Below, in pieces: positions 53,406 through 61,823 of a DNA stretch of 64,000 nucleotides. How positions within the stretch are numbered: the first letter of the stretch is position 1; each line of letters opens with the position of its first letter. Origin of the DNA: Paenibacillus sp. (GTDB taxonomy: Bacteria; Bacillota; Bacilli; Paenibacillales; YIM-B00363); contig NZ_DASQNA010000039.1 in NCBI RefSeq assembly GCF_035645195.1, positions 62,001 through 126,000 of the forward strand, read 5' to 3'. A program made the translations under genes and the position numbers. The notes beneath the pieces were generated by a model, which worked only from the letters and a program-made list of their open reading frames with translations, searched no databases and was not told the origin of the DNA.

Positions 53406-55208
53406 ATGAGAGCAGTCGTGTACGGCGTCGCCGACGCGGGCGGCTGGCGGTGGGTCGTCAGCATCGCGCCCGAGGCCGATGCGCTCTGGTGGAAGCGGCA
53501 AGGCGCGGACCGGGTGTGGTTGTTCGGCGGCGGGCGCCGGTTGTCCTTCGGGCAAGCGGTCGAGCTGCGCGAACGGCTGGAACGGGAGTGCCCGGGAGGA
53601 CCGGGGGAAGCCGGGAGCGGCGCTTGGGTGTCGCTGCGGGAGGCGTTCGGGGTTCCGACGGCGGGGTGGATGTTGGACGAGCCGGCGTACGAGCGGTGGG
53701 TGCGCCGCCTCGAAGGCAGGCTGCTGCTTCGGGAGGAGATCGAGGCGATGCTCGATCGGCCGGAGCCGTGGACGCCGCTGGCGCAGTGGGGCGCGCTGGA
53801 GGGGCGGCTTCGGCTGCGACGCGGCGCGGAGCGAGACGGCGCGGCGGATGCGGGAGCGGGCGCTGTGCGGGGGTGGCTGAGGCGCTGGCTGCGAGGTTGG
53901 CGGGGGAGGGGGCGCGGGAAGGCCGGGCGGTGGGCGCGGTATCGGTGCGTGCGCTGCGGCTTCGGCCTGGAGGCGCCGCTGCCGCTGGCCGATTGCGCCG
54001 TCTGCGGCGAGCCGTGCCCGTATTGCGAAGCCTGCCTGACGATGGGGCGGGTTCGGTTTTGCGCGCTGTTGGTGCAGGGGGTCGGGGGCGGCTCTTCCGG
54101 CGCCGGGAGCGGGAGCGCTTCGGCCGTTCGCCCGTTGGGCGCGGGCGGCTGGGGGCTCAGCCCCGCGCAGGCAGAGGCGGCCTCGGCGGCGCTGGATTTC
54201 TTGGGGCGCCCCGGAGGCGGATCGTTCCTGCTCTGGGCGGTGACGGGAGCGGGGAAGACGGAGACGATGTTTCCGCTCGTCGAGCGGACGCTGCGCGCGG
54301 GCGGGCGCGCGCTCGTGGCGACGCCGCGGAAGGACGTCGTGCTGGAGCTCGTGCCGCGGTTTCGAGCGGCGTTCCCCGCGGAGCGGGTCGTCGCGCTGTA
54401 CGGCGGCAGCGAGGATCGCTGGGCGTCCGGCTCCTTGACGATCGCGACGACGCATCAATTGTTCCGGTTCCGGGAGGCGTTCGACCTCGTCGTGCTGGAT
54501 GAGGTCGACGCGTTCCCGTACCGTGGCGATGCGCAGCTCGCGTTCGCGGCGGAAGGAGCGGCGCGGCGGGGCGGCAAGTTCGTGCTGCTGTCGGCGACGC
54601 CGCCGGCGGAGCTGCGCGAGGCCGCCCGGCGTGGGCGCCTCCCGCACGCCAAAGTGTGCGTGCGATTCCACGGGCGCCCGCTGCCCGTGCCCCGCCGCCT
54701 CGCGCTGCCGCCCCTTCGGCGCTGGAAGGACGCCGCGCCGCCGCCCGCGCTGCGCGAAGCGATCGCGGCGAGCCTGCGCCGCGGCGCGCAGCTGTTCGTC
54801 TTCGTGCCGCACATCGCGGTCGCGGACGCCGTGGCGCGGCTGCTCCGCGCCGCGTTCCCGGAGGCGCCCGTCGCCGGCACGTCGTCGAAGGACGAGGAGC
54901 GCGCCGCGAAGGTGCAGGCGTTCCGCGACGGCGGGCTGCGCATTATCGTGTCGACGACGATTTTGGAGCGCGGCGTCACCGTACCCAAGACGGACGTCTT
55001 CATTCTGGACGCGGACAGCTCGTTGTTCGACGATGCGTCGCTCGTCCAGATGGCCGGCCGCGCCGGGAGGAAGCGGGAGGAGCCGGACGGGAACGTGTAC
55101 TTCTGTTCCTCGGAGTGGACGTCGTCGCAGCGGCAGGCGATCCGCGACATTCGCGCGATGAACGCGCTCGCGCGAAAGAAAGGGTATTTGACGCATGAGG
55201 GGCGGTAA
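53406..55208 (+). CDS. comFA: Competence DNA-uptake helicase ComFA
   Basis: The 600-residue DEAD-like ATPase drives single-stranded DNA import during transformation. A zinc-binding cysteine cluster lies at residues 181-210 (CVRCG, CAVCGEPCPYCEAC). Then come Walker A (AVTGAGKTE, 278-286), DEVD (LDEVDAF, 365-368), SAT (LLSATPPAE) and the C-terminal helicase motif MAGRAGRK. The ATG at 53406 has GAGGAGGG 8 bases upstream. GC content is very high in this stretch. The end overlaps comFC by 14 bases. Confidence 0.93.
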   Translation: MRAVVYGVADAGGWRWVVSIAPEADALWWKRQGADRVWLFGGGRRLSFGQAVELRERLERECPGGPGEAGSGAWVSLREAFGVPTAGWMLDEPAYERWVRRLEGRLLLREEIEAMLDRPEPWTPLAQWGALEGRLRLRRGAERDGAADAGAGAVRGWLRRWLRGWRGRGRGKAGRWARYRCVRCGFGLEAPLPLADCAVCGEPCPYCEACLTMGRVRFCALLVQGVGGGSSGAGSGSASAVRPLGAGGWGLSPAQAEAASAALDFLGRPGGGSFLLWAVTGAGKTETMFPLVERTLRAGGRALVATPRKDVVLELVPRFRAAFPAERVVALYGGSEDRWASGSLTIATTHQLFRFREAFDLVVLDEVDAFPYRGDAQLAFAAEGAARRGGKFVLLSATPPAELREAARRGRLPHAKVCVRFHGRPLPVPRRLALPPLRRWKDAAPPPALREAIAASLRRGAQLFVFVPHIAVADAVARLLRAAFPEAPVAGTSSKDEERAAKVQAFRDGGLRIIVSTTILERGVTVPKTDVFILDADSSLFDDASLVQMAGRAGRKREEPDGNVYFCSSEWTSSQRQAIRDIRAMNALARKKGYLTHEGR

Positions 55209-56010
55209 TGCGTGGTGGTCGCGGCTGCTCGACTTGCTGGAACGCGGGCTCGGCCCGGGCGGGGACGCCTGCCTGTGGTGCGGCGCCGCGCGTCGGGGGC
55301 GTCCGGCGTTCCCTCCCGACGCTTCTCCTTCCGCCCTCCGAGCGATGGAGCGGCTGTGCGGCGCATGCGCGTCCGGCATTCCGTGGATCGCGCGCCCCCT
55401 CTGCCCGGCGTGCGGACGGGCGGAGGCGTGCGGCGACTGCGCGCGGCGCGCGGTGTCGCACATCGTCGCGAACCGAGCCGCCGTGCGGTATACGCCTATG
55501 ATGAAAGAGATGCTGGCCCGCTACAAATACCGGGGCTCGGAGCGGCTGGCGCCGCTGTTCGGCGACATGGCCTGCGCGGCGTACGAGCGGCTATCGTCCG
55601 ACGCGTGGCGGAGCGAGACGCCGCCTCGGGCGCGCGCCGCGCTGACGTTCGTGCCGCTCAGCGAACGGCGCCTCGAGGAGCGCGGCTTCAATCAAGCCGA
55701 AGCGATGGCCGCATACGTCGGCCGCCGGTTCCGCGCGCCGGTCCTCCCGCTGCTCTCGCGCACGCGGCATACCGAGAAGCAAAGCTACAAAACCCGCCGC
55801 GAACGGCTCGAAAGCTTGGACCGAGCATTCGCGCTGCGGGACGACGGCGCGGCCGAGCTGGAGCGGCTTCTTCGCTCCGGACCGGTCCGGCTCGTCATCG
55901 TCGACGACGTCTACACGACCGGCAGCACGATGCAGCGGTGCGGGGCTACGGTCGCCGAACGATTCGGGTCGAATGGCTTGTCTATCTACGGATTAACATG
56001 GGCGAGGTAG
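55195..56010 (+). CDS. comFC: Competence protein ComFC (phosphoribosyltransferase-like)
   Basis: This 271-residue protein has an N-terminal zinc-type cysteine set (CLWCG, CGACASG, CPACG, CGDC) and a C-terminal PRTase fold with the PRPP loop VIVDDVYTTGSTM. ComFC works with ComFA in DNA uptake. The ATG at 55195 lies inside comFA. comFB, found between the two in B. subtilis, is absent here. Confidence 0.92.
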   Translation: MRGGNAWWSRLLDLLERGLGPGGDACLWCGAARRGRPAFPPDASPSALRAMERLCGACASGIPWIARPLCPACGRAEACGDCARRAVSHIVANRAAVRYTPMMKEMLARYKYRGSERLAPLFGDMACAAYERLSSDAWRSETPPRARAALTFVPLSERRLEERGFNQAEAMAAYVGRRFRAPVLPLLSRTRHTEKQSYKTRRERLESLDRAFALRDDGAAELERLLRSGPVRLVIVDDVYTTGSTMQRCGATVAERFGSNGLSIYGLTWAR

Positions 56011-56033
56011 ACCGAAAGTCGGCAATCTCTCAA

Positions 56034-56062
56034 TATACAAAACCATATATTTGCAGTACAAT
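56034..56062 (+). promoter_or_regulatory. Candidate sigma-A promoter before yvyF
   Basis: TATACA (56034-56039), a 17-base spacer and TACAAT (56057-56062) in an unusually AT-rich intergenic stretch. Confidence 0.4.
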
Positions 56063-56108
56063 TTACGCAGTGAAATAATTATTCGCTGGTACTATCGGAG
56101 GTGTAATG

Positions 56109-56507
56109 ATGTCTTTGAATGTGACGAATTGCCCGAAATGCGGCCGATTGATGGCGAAGGGACCGCGGCCGCTTTGTCCGAACTGCCATCAAGAGATCGA
56201 GGCGCAATTCGATAAATGCTGGAAGTATTTGCGCGACAATCGGAAATGCACGCTCGGGGAGCTGAGCGAGGCGACCGGCGTCAGCACGGCGCAAATCACG
56301 AAATTCATCCGCGAGGGGCGCATCTCGATCGCGGAGCTGCCGAACTTGAGCTATGAATGCGAAGTGTGCGGGACATCGATCCGAGAAGGGAAAATGTGCG
56401 AAAGCTGCCGGCAGCGGCTCGTGCGCGACGTCAACGCGATGAAAGCGTCCGAAGACCGGACGAATCAGCCCGAGCGCGGATTAGGTTTCTTGAAGGATAG
56501 AAAATAG
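56109..56507 (+). CDS. yvyF: Flagellar operon protein YvyF (TIGR03826 family)
   Basis: This 132-residue protein has an N-terminal zinc ribbon (CPKCGRL, CPNCHQE), a middle helix-turn-helix-like segment (LGELSEATGVSTAQITKFIREG) and a second cysteine pair set (CEVCG, CESCRQR). It matches the YvyF family located just upstream of flgM in Bacilli; its precise role is unknown, possibly regulatory. Of two adjacent ATGs, 56109 has the better distance to GGAGGTG. A terminator follows. Confidence 0.88.
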   Translation: MSLNVTNCPKCGRLMAKGPRPLCPNCHQEIEAQFDKCWKYLRDNRKCTLGELSEATGVSTAQITKFIREGRISIAELPNLSYECEVCGTSIREGKMCESCRQRLVRDVNAMKASEDRTNQPERGLGFLKDRK

Positions 56508-56521
56508 GAAAAAACGTATAT

Positions 56522-56548
56522 TAACAAAATAGATTCGGAAACCGATAT
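56522..56548 (+). promoter_or_regulatory. Candidate sigma-D promoter of flgM
   Basis: TAAC (56522-56525), a spacer of exactly 15 bases and ACCGATAT (56541-56548) match the sigma-D consensus TAAA-15-GCCGATAT at 10 of 12 positions. The -10 coincides with the 5' arm of the yvyF terminator. In B. subtilis flgM is sigma-D controlled. Confidence 0.6.
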
Positions 56549-56577
56549 GTATAATATGAATATCGGTTTCCTTTTTT
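56537..56577 (+). terminator. Intrinsic terminator of yvyF
   Basis: A perfect 12-bp stem, GGAAACCGATAT (56537-56548) / ATATCGGTTTCC (56560-56571), has an 11-base loop and is followed by six T. Confidence 0.92.
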
Positions 56578-56605
56578 ATTTTGTCGGTATAGGCGGTGGT
56601 TGCAA

Positions 56606-56881
56606 ATGAAAATCAACGAATCCGGGCGGATTACTTCGGTGAACGCGTACCGGAACGGATACCAAAACCAAGACTCTAAAATCGCTGGCAAGGGCAAGCA
56701 AGCGAGCATGAAGGATAACGTGCAAATTTCTCCCGAGGCGCTAGAAATGCTAGAAGCCGAGCGAGCGAACCAAGGGGATCGGGCTGAGCGGCTGGAACAG
56801 CTGCGAGCCTCCGTCCAGAATGGCACGTACAGAGTCGATGCGGAGAAGCTCGCCGAGAAGCTTTTGCCGTTTTTAAAATAA
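56606..56881 (+). CDS. flgM: Anti-sigma-D factor FlgM
   Basis: The 91-residue protein holds sigma-D inactive until hook completion. The N terminus MKINESGRI and the C-terminal helices (QISPEALEMLEAER, RVDAEKLAEKLLPFLK) match the family. The ATG at 56606 has GGCGGTGG 6 bases upstream; a TTG at 56600 is closer to the ribosome binding site than usual. It heads the flgM-flgN-flgK-flgL-yviE group. Confidence 0.92.
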   Translation: MKINESGRITSVNAYRNGYQNQDSKIAGKGKQASMKDNVQISPEALEMLEAERANQGDRAERLEQLRASVQNGTYRVDAEKLAEKLLPFLK

Positions 56882-56900
56882 CAACGAAGGGGTGACGCCG

Positions 56901-57401
56901 GTGACGGTCGCACAGCTGTTGTCCGTCTTGGAACGGATGACGGAAACACACGAGGAATTGATCGCATTGGCGGAACAGAAGAAAGAAGCTCTAATTCGCA
57001 ACAACGTGGACGAGGTGTCCGCGATCGTGAATAGAGAAACGAGGGCGGTGAAGGTCGTCGACACGCTCTTAAAAGAGCAGGCCGACGCGACTAACGCCTT
57101 CTTCCGGGCGAGAGGCTTCCAAACGACGCGGGCAGTCACAGTGACGGAGCTTTCTCGCATGGTCACCGATCCGCAGGAGAAGAAGCGGCTGCTGGACGCG
57201 AGAGATCGGCTAACGGCGGCGATCGCACAGTTGAAAACGAAAAATGAACTGAATCAGAAGCTGATCGAGCAATCGATTTCCTATATAAATTACACATTGG
57301 ATTTGGTGCTCGGACCGGATGAGGAGCCGATCTACCACAATCCTGCGTCACAAGCGACGGGCGGGGCCAAGCGCATGAGCTACTTCGATTCCAAAGCGTA
57401 A
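56901..57401 (+). CDS. flgN: Flagellar export chaperone FlgN
   Basis: This 166-residue helical protein is a chaperone for the hook-associated proteins FlgK and FlgL, encoded directly downstream. A long coiled region covers most of it (about residues 5-140), as in the family. The GTG at 56901 has AAGGGG 8 bases upstream; the GTG at 56892 overlaps that site. The symbol follows position and fold, as sequence conservation is low in this family. Confidence 0.87.
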   Translation: MTVAQLLSVLERMTETHEELIALAEQKKEALIRNNVDEVSAIVNRETRAVKVVDTLLKEQADATNAFFRARGFQTTRAVTVTELSRMVTDPQEKKRLLDARDRLTAAIAQLKTKNELNQKLIEQSISYINYTLDLVLGPDEEPIYHNPASQATGGAKRMSYFDSKA

Positions 57402-57437
57402 CGATCCCATCCCGCGCATTACGAAAGGAGCGACCTC

Positions 57438-58907
57438 ATGCGTTCGTCGTTCAGCGGTTTAGAAATCGCCAAAAGAAGCTTATTCACCCATCAAGCGGCG
57501 CTCTCGACAACGGGGCATAATGTGGCCAACGCCAATACGCGCGGCTATACGAGGCAGGTCGTCAATATGACGGCGTCGAGTCCGATCGAAGCCGTAGGCC
57601 TCATGCGTTCCGGCGTCCCGGGACAGATGGGACAAGGCGTCGAATTTTCTTCGATTACCCGCGTTAGGGAGCAGTTTTTAGATAAGCAATTTTATAACGA
57701 AAACAAAAGCTTAGGCCAATGGACCGTTCGCAAAGAGACGCTGGAAAAGCTCGAAGCGATCATCAATGAGCCTTCGGATACCGGATTGAACAGCGTGCTG
57801 AATACGTTCTGGAGTTCCTGGCAGGAACTGTCCAAAGCTCCGGACAATCTCGAAGCCAGAGCGCTGGTGAAAGAGTCGTCGCTGGCGCTGGCGGATTCGT
57901 TCAACCACGCGGCGCGCCAATTGAGCGATTTAAAGTCGGACTTGTCCGACAGTATCAACGTGAAAGCCGGCGAGGTCAATTCGCTGCTTACGCAGATCGC
58001 CCGGCTGAACGAACAAATTTACCGCAACGAGGGATTGGGCGACAATGCCAACGACCTGAGGGATCGCCGAGACGTCTTGGTCGACGACTTGTCCAAGATT
58101 ATAAATCTTACCGTGCAGGACGGAGAACAGGGTTATACGATCTCGATGGGGTCGGAAGTGCTGGTCGAAGGCAACGTGCCGACCGAATTCGATTCGGACC
58201 TCGTTACGTCCGCTTACGCGGAGGACGGATCGGGCGACTTGAACAGCGGGGAGCTGTTCGGATTGATCTACTCGAAGGATCGAATCGTTACAGGATATCA
58301 AAACCAGCTCGACGCGTTGGTGACGACGATTGCAGCAGAGCTCAACGCCGTGCATCAAACCGGCTACACGCTTGAGCATCCGGTCACGCTCGGCGGCGAG
58401 TTTTTCCAGTTCGCGCCGCTCGATCCGGACAACCCGAAAACGGCGGCTGAACGATTCCGTTTACACCCGGATATCGCGAACGACGTAGAGAAAATCGCGA
58501 CGTCAGCTCGCACCTACACGGACGCTAACGGCGTCGTGCGCGTCGTACGCGGGAACAACGAGGTCGCGCTGCAGATCGCGCAACTGCGCAACCAGAAGTT
58601 CAATTTCGATGGCAGCGGTTTGGAGAAAATCATTCTGAACGGCGGCACGTTCGACGAATTTTTGCGGGCGGTCGTCGGGGAAATCGGCATTCAAGCGCAG
58701 GAAGCGACGCGCCAATCCGATAACCAACAGACGCTGGTCGATCAAATCGACGCGCGCAGACAATCGGTAAGCGGCGTATCGTTGGACGAAGAAATGTCGA
58801 ACATGATTAAATTCCAACATGCTTACAACGCTGCGGCGCGGGCGCTGACGACGTTCGACGAAATGCTCGACAAAGTCATTAACGGCATGGGTACAGTAGG
58901 CCGTTAA
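57438..58907 (+). CDS. flgK: Flagellar hook-associated protein FlgK (HAP1)
   Basis: The 489-residue junction protein lies between hook and filament. The N terminus has FSGLEIAKRSLFTHQAALST and NVANANTRGYTRQVV. The C terminus has VSLDEEMSNMIKFQHAYNAA, typical of axial proteins. AAAGGAGCG precedes the ATG. Confidence 0.95.
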   Translation: MRSSFSGLEIAKRSLFTHQAALSTTGHNVANANTRGYTRQVVNMTASSPIEAVGLMRSGVPGQMGQGVEFSSITRVREQFLDKQFYNENKSLGQWTVRKETLEKLEAIINEPSDTGLNSVLNTFWSSWQELSKAPDNLEARALVKESSLALADSFNHAARQLSDLKSDLSDSINVKAGEVNSLLTQIARLNEQIYRNEGLGDNANDLRDRRDVLVDDLSKIINLTVQDGEQGYTISMGSEVLVEGNVPTEFDSDLVTSAYAEDGSGDLNSGELFGLIYSKDRIVTGYQNQLDALVTTIAAELNAVHQTGYTLEHPVTLGGEFFQFAPLDPDNPKTAAERFRLHPDIANDVEKIATSARTYTDANGVVRVVRGNNEVALQIAQLRNQKFNFDGSGLEKIILNGGTFDEFLRAVVGEIGIQAQEATRQSDNQQTLVDQIDARRQSVSGVSLDEEMSNMIKFQHAYNAAARALTTFDEMLDKVINGMGTVGR

Positions 58908-58942
58908 CGGTAGACCCGAACGGCGGGAAAGGAGCTTAAGGC

Positions 58943-60244
58943 ATGGTGGGTCGCGTAACGCAAGGCATGATCAACAGCCAGTTTATGCGCAGCTATAACT
59001 ATAACTTGGCGCAGATGACAAAGTACCAAGAGCAGATCAATACGGGCCGAGTCATAAACAAGCCTTCGGACAACCCCGTCGGCATTTCTTTCGCGCTTCG
59101 GTACCGGGCCGAAATTTCAATCCACGAAAAATACCAGGAAAACATCGACACGGCGACTTCGTGGCTGGAGTACACCGACACGATGCTGGACCAGACGAAC
59201 CAGATCTTGCAGCGGGTGCGAGAGTTAACCGTGAACGGTTCGACGGGAAGCAACCCGCAATCCGCGCTCGACGCCATCAAGGCGGAAATCCTTGAATTGA
59301 CGAAACAGCTCACGACGATCGGGAACAGCCAATTCAACGGGAAGTACGTGTTTAACGGTCAGCTCACGGATGTGCCGCCTTACAGCGCAGCCGTTTCCGA
59401 GGGCAGGCCGGCGACGAGCGGATTTTCCCAAGGCAACGTCGACGTAAGCAGCGCCGTGCTGACTTCGTCGAATAACGCTTTGGATCTTATCGTCGACGGG
59501 CAGACGGTATCTGTGACGATTCCTCCGTTCGATTACACGACGTTAGGGGACGCGGGGGCTGAACAACTGGCGGCCGACTTGCAGTCGCGCATTAATGCAG
59601 CGACGGCGACCACGGACGTCACAGTAACGGTCGGCAAAAACAATCAGCTGAGAATCGCCTCGAATTCGGCGGGGACGACATCTTCCGTGCAAGTGACCGG
59701 CGGAAGCTTCGCGATCGCATGGCTCAGCGCCGCGGGGGATCTGTCTGATTTGGAGGAGACGGCCGGTTTCGCAGCCAGCGACGCAGGCGTGTTCATCCAA
59801 GCGCAATCGGCGCGCACGGACAAGGGCGGCATCGAATTCGAGATCGGCACCGGGGTGAACATCGCCGTCAACATTACCGGGGACGCCGTCTTCGGCGCTC
59901 CGGAAGAGAACGACAACCTGTTCAGGGTGATGAACGACATCTACAACGCGCTCGATGCGGGGGATACGGCGAAGGTATCCGATTTGCTCGGCAATCTGGA
60001 CCAGCGAATGAACAAATTCCTTGCCGTGCGGGCGGACGTCGGCGCGAAGATGAACCGGACGGAGCTTGCGAGCGAACGAATGAAGGATATCAACTACAAC
60101 TTGACGACGCTGCAGGCCAATATCGAAAATGCCGACATGGCGGAGCTGATCACGACGCTGAAAACGTTTGAGAACGTGTATCAAGCTTCCTTATCCATCG
60201 GTTCGAGAATTATTAGCCAAAGTCTTGTAGATTTCTTGAGATAA
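58943..60244 (+). CDS. flgL: Flagellar hook-associated protein FlgL (HAP3)
   Basis: At 433 residues it is longer than B. subtilis FlgL (about 300). Flagellin-like ends are present: MINSQFMRSYNYNLAQMTK plus INTGRVINKPSDNPVG at the N terminus, and LTTLQANIENADMAELITTL with SLVDFLR at the C terminus. The middle (about residues 150-330) carries an inserted beta-rich domain. AAAGGAG precedes the ATG. Confidence 0.94.
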   Translation: MVGRVTQGMINSQFMRSYNYNLAQMTKYQEQINTGRVINKPSDNPVGISFALRYRAEISIHEKYQENIDTATSWLEYTDTMLDQTNQILQRVRELTVNGSTGSNPQSALDAIKAEILELTKQLTTIGNSQFNGKYVFNGQLTDVPPYSAAVSEGRPATSGFSQGNVDVSSAVLTSSNNALDLIVDGQTVSVTIPPFDYTTLGDAGAEQLAADLQSRINAATATTDVTVTVGKNNQLRIASNSAGTTSSVQVTGGSFAIAWLSAAGDLSDLEETAGFAASDAGVFIQAQSARTDKGGIEFEIGTGVNIAVNITGDAVFGAPEENDNLFRVMNDIYNALDAGDTAKVSDLLGNLDQRMNKFLAVRADVGAKMNRTELASERMKDINYNLTTLQANIENADMAELITTLKTFENVYQASLSIGSRIISQSLVDFLR

Positions 60245-60276
60245 TTTGAAACCGGATCGTCGGAAGGTGAACGCGA

Positions 60277-60846
60277 GTGAAGGTCGGCGCAAGCATTCAA
60301 ATGCGGCAGCAGTTCGCCAAAATCGGGATCGAGAGCGAGCCGGGGCGCTACGAAATTAAGCAGCCCCGGCCCAACTTCGAAATGAATACAAAACATCCGA
60401 AGTTGGTAGCAACCTATCACCGCGGGGAACTGACCATCGATTCGACCCGAGCCCGGGAGGCGTTCGGGAAAGGGAACGTGTTTCAGTTTACGCGCTTGAT
60501 GGCCCAAGAAGGACAGCGTCTCGCGCTGGAAGGCATCGGCCGACGCGTCGACGAGGGCAACCGTATGAAGGCGATTCATACCGGTCAGAATGCTATTGCG
60601 GATATTGCATACGACAGCGTATTTCGGGATTTTAAAATCAATTACGAAGGGCCGTTCACGCCCGATCCTGTCGATGTCACGTATACGGCAGTGGAACCGG
60701 ACATGCAATTCGAGCCGGGCAGCGTGTCGGTACAGTCGAGCCCGAATCCGCCGCAAATCCAATACCACGTCGGTAAGGTCAGAGTTTACTTGCAGCAGAA
60801 GGCCTCGCTCGAGATTACTCCTCCGGTCATTGATCAAACCGTCTAG
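60277..60846 (+). CDS. DUF6470 family protein (YviE-like)
   Basis: The 189-residue protein lies at the exact place of B. subtilis yviE, between flgL and fliW. Features include IGIESEPGRYEIKQPRP near the N terminus and a central amphipathic helix (FTRLMAQEGQRLALEGIGRR). No catalytic motif is visible and its role is unknown. The GTG at 60277 has GGAAGGTGA upstream. An AT-rich terminator separates it from fliW. Confidence 0.82.
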   Translation: MKVGASIQMRQQFAKIGIESEPGRYEIKQPRPNFEMNTKHPKLVATYHRGELTIDSTRAREAFGKGNVFQFTRLMAQEGQRLALEGIGRRVDEGNRMKAIHTGQNAIADIAYDSVFRDFKINYEGPFTPDPVDVTYTAVEPDMQFEPGSVSVQSSPNPPQIQYHVGKVRVYLQQKASLEITPPVIDQTV

Positions 60847-60878
60847 ATTAGGACATAAATGAATGATAGAGAACTTCG

Positions 60879-60910
60879 ACTATAGATGAATGATCTATAG
60901 TTTTATTTTT
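60879..60910 (+). terminator. AT-rich hairpin terminator before fliW
   Basis: A perfect 8-bp stem, ACTATAGA (60879-60886) / TCTATAGT (60894-60901), has a 7-base loop and is followed by a T-rich tail. The stem is weak, so partial termination or attenuation is plausible. Confidence 0.6.
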
Positions 60911-60930
60911 GGGCAAAGGTGCGATACGAT

Positions 60931-61392
60931 ATGAAACTAGATACGACTCGGTTCGGGGAAATCGAAGTTGAGGAGGACAAAATCGTTCGGTTCCCGCAAG
61001 GCATTCCCGGGTTCGAACATTGCCGAGACTTTATTTTCCTACAGCCGCCTAACGCGCAAATCCCGGTATGGTTCATGCAGTCGATCGAGGACGGCGCGCT
61101 GGCGTTTATGGTCATGAATCCGTTCCTCGTGTTTCCGGACTATACGATCGATTTGCCGGATTCCGTCCAAGAAGAGCTGGATATCCGCACCGAGGAAGAC
61201 GTTATGACGGTGGCGATCATTACGATTTCGGAACGGAAGGAAATGACGTTGAATTTGCTGGCGCCGGTCATTTTGAACCAACGGACCCGTACGGCGAAAC
61301 AGGTGGTGCTTCATAACAGCGGGTATCAGACAAAGCATGCCGTCAACCTGCAAGAAATCGCCGCGACCGGTGGAAGGCGGGGTGATCTCTGA
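60931..61392 (+). CDS. fliW: Flagellar assembly factor FliW (CsrA antagonist)
   Basis: The 153-residue protein binds flagellin or CsrA in a partner switch that couples flagellin export to its synthesis. [20 protein letters not shown] and [11 protein letters not shown] are family signatures. The ATG at 60931 is preferred over the GTG at 60919, which overlaps AAAGG. The stop overlaps the csrA start by one base (TGATG). Confidence 0.93.
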   Translation: MKLDTTRFGEIEVEEDKIVRFPQGIPGFEHCRDFIFLQPPNAQIPVWFMQSIEDGALAFMVMNPFLVFPDYTIDLPDSVQEELDIRTEEDVMTVAIITISERKEMTLNLLAPVILNQRTRTAKQVVLHNSGYQTKHAVNLQEIAATGGRRGDL

Positions 61393-61619
61393 TGCTGGTC
61401 CTGTCCCGCAAAAAGGGCGAATCGATCGTGATCGACGGCAATATCGAAATCACCGTGCTCGGGGTGGAGGGAGATACCGTGAAGATCGGCATCAACGCGC
61501 CGAAATCGATCGACATATTCCGCAAAGAAGTGTTCGACATGATCCAGCAGTCAAACCGCGAAGCTTCGCTGACCGTAAGACCAGAGGATTTGGACGAGCT
61601 GTTCGGCGGAAAAAAATAG
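61392..61619 (+). CDS. csrA: Carbon storage regulator / translational repressor CsrA
   Basis: This 75-residue RNA-binding dimer has [20 protein letters not shown] at the N terminus. The second RNA-contact region in E. coli-type CsrA is RAEIYQRI; here it is [11 protein letters not shown]. CsrA represses flagellin translation in B. subtilis and is antagonised by FliW, encoded immediately upstream and coupled by one base. The likely target site is in the leader of the next gene. Confidence 0.95.
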   Translation: MLVLSRKKGESIVIDGNIEITVLGVEGDTVKIGINAPKSIDIFRKEVFDMIQQSNREASLTVRPEDLDELFGGKK

Positions 61620-61633
61620 AGCCGGGGGAAGAG

Positions 61634-61683
61634 GGCAGTCGATGCGGGCGAGGTTCCCGCTATGGCTGCCGTTTTCTTTTTTC
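61634..61683 (+). terminator. Intrinsic terminator after csrA
   Basis: An imperfect 15-bp stem starts with GGCAG (61634-61638) and ends with CTGCC (61666-61670), with two internal mismatches. It is followed by a T-rich run. Confidence 0.75.
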
Positions 61684-61703
61684 TAGTTTTTCTATCGGAA
61701 GTC

Positions 61704-61731
61704 TAAAGTTTCGGATGAGGTTTGCCGATAA
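61704..61731 (+). promoter_or_regulatory. Sigma-D promoter of the flagellin gene
   Basis: TAAA (61704-61707), a 16-base spacer and a full-match GCCGATAA (61724-61731). Flagellin genes are classic sigma-D targets. Confidence 0.85.
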
Positions 61732-61779
61732 AAATGGGTAGGGACAAAACTAGGGCGGCCGACCTAGGGGAAAGTCTCA

Positions 61780-61795
61780 GCCACACGGACGTGGC
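61780..61795 (+). promoter_or_regulatory. Predicted CsrA-binding hairpin in the flagellin leader
   Basis: GCCAC (61780-61784) / GTGGC (61791-61795) present the loop ACGGAC, i.e. the ANGGA core favoured by CsrA. A second GGA site is the ribosome binding site itself (AAGGAGGAAG, 61809-61818). The two-site layout resembles the B. subtilis hag leader. A further hairpin, CTAGG / CCTAG, lies at 61750-61767. Confidence 0.65.
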
Positions 61796-61823
61796 CCATT
61801 AGATCTTCAAGGAGGAAGAATCA

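Noticed and set aside
56550-56555. TATAAT in the loop of the yvyF terminator as a sigma-A -10
   Set aside because: There is no -35 at a suitable distance; the sigma-D match fits spacing and context better.
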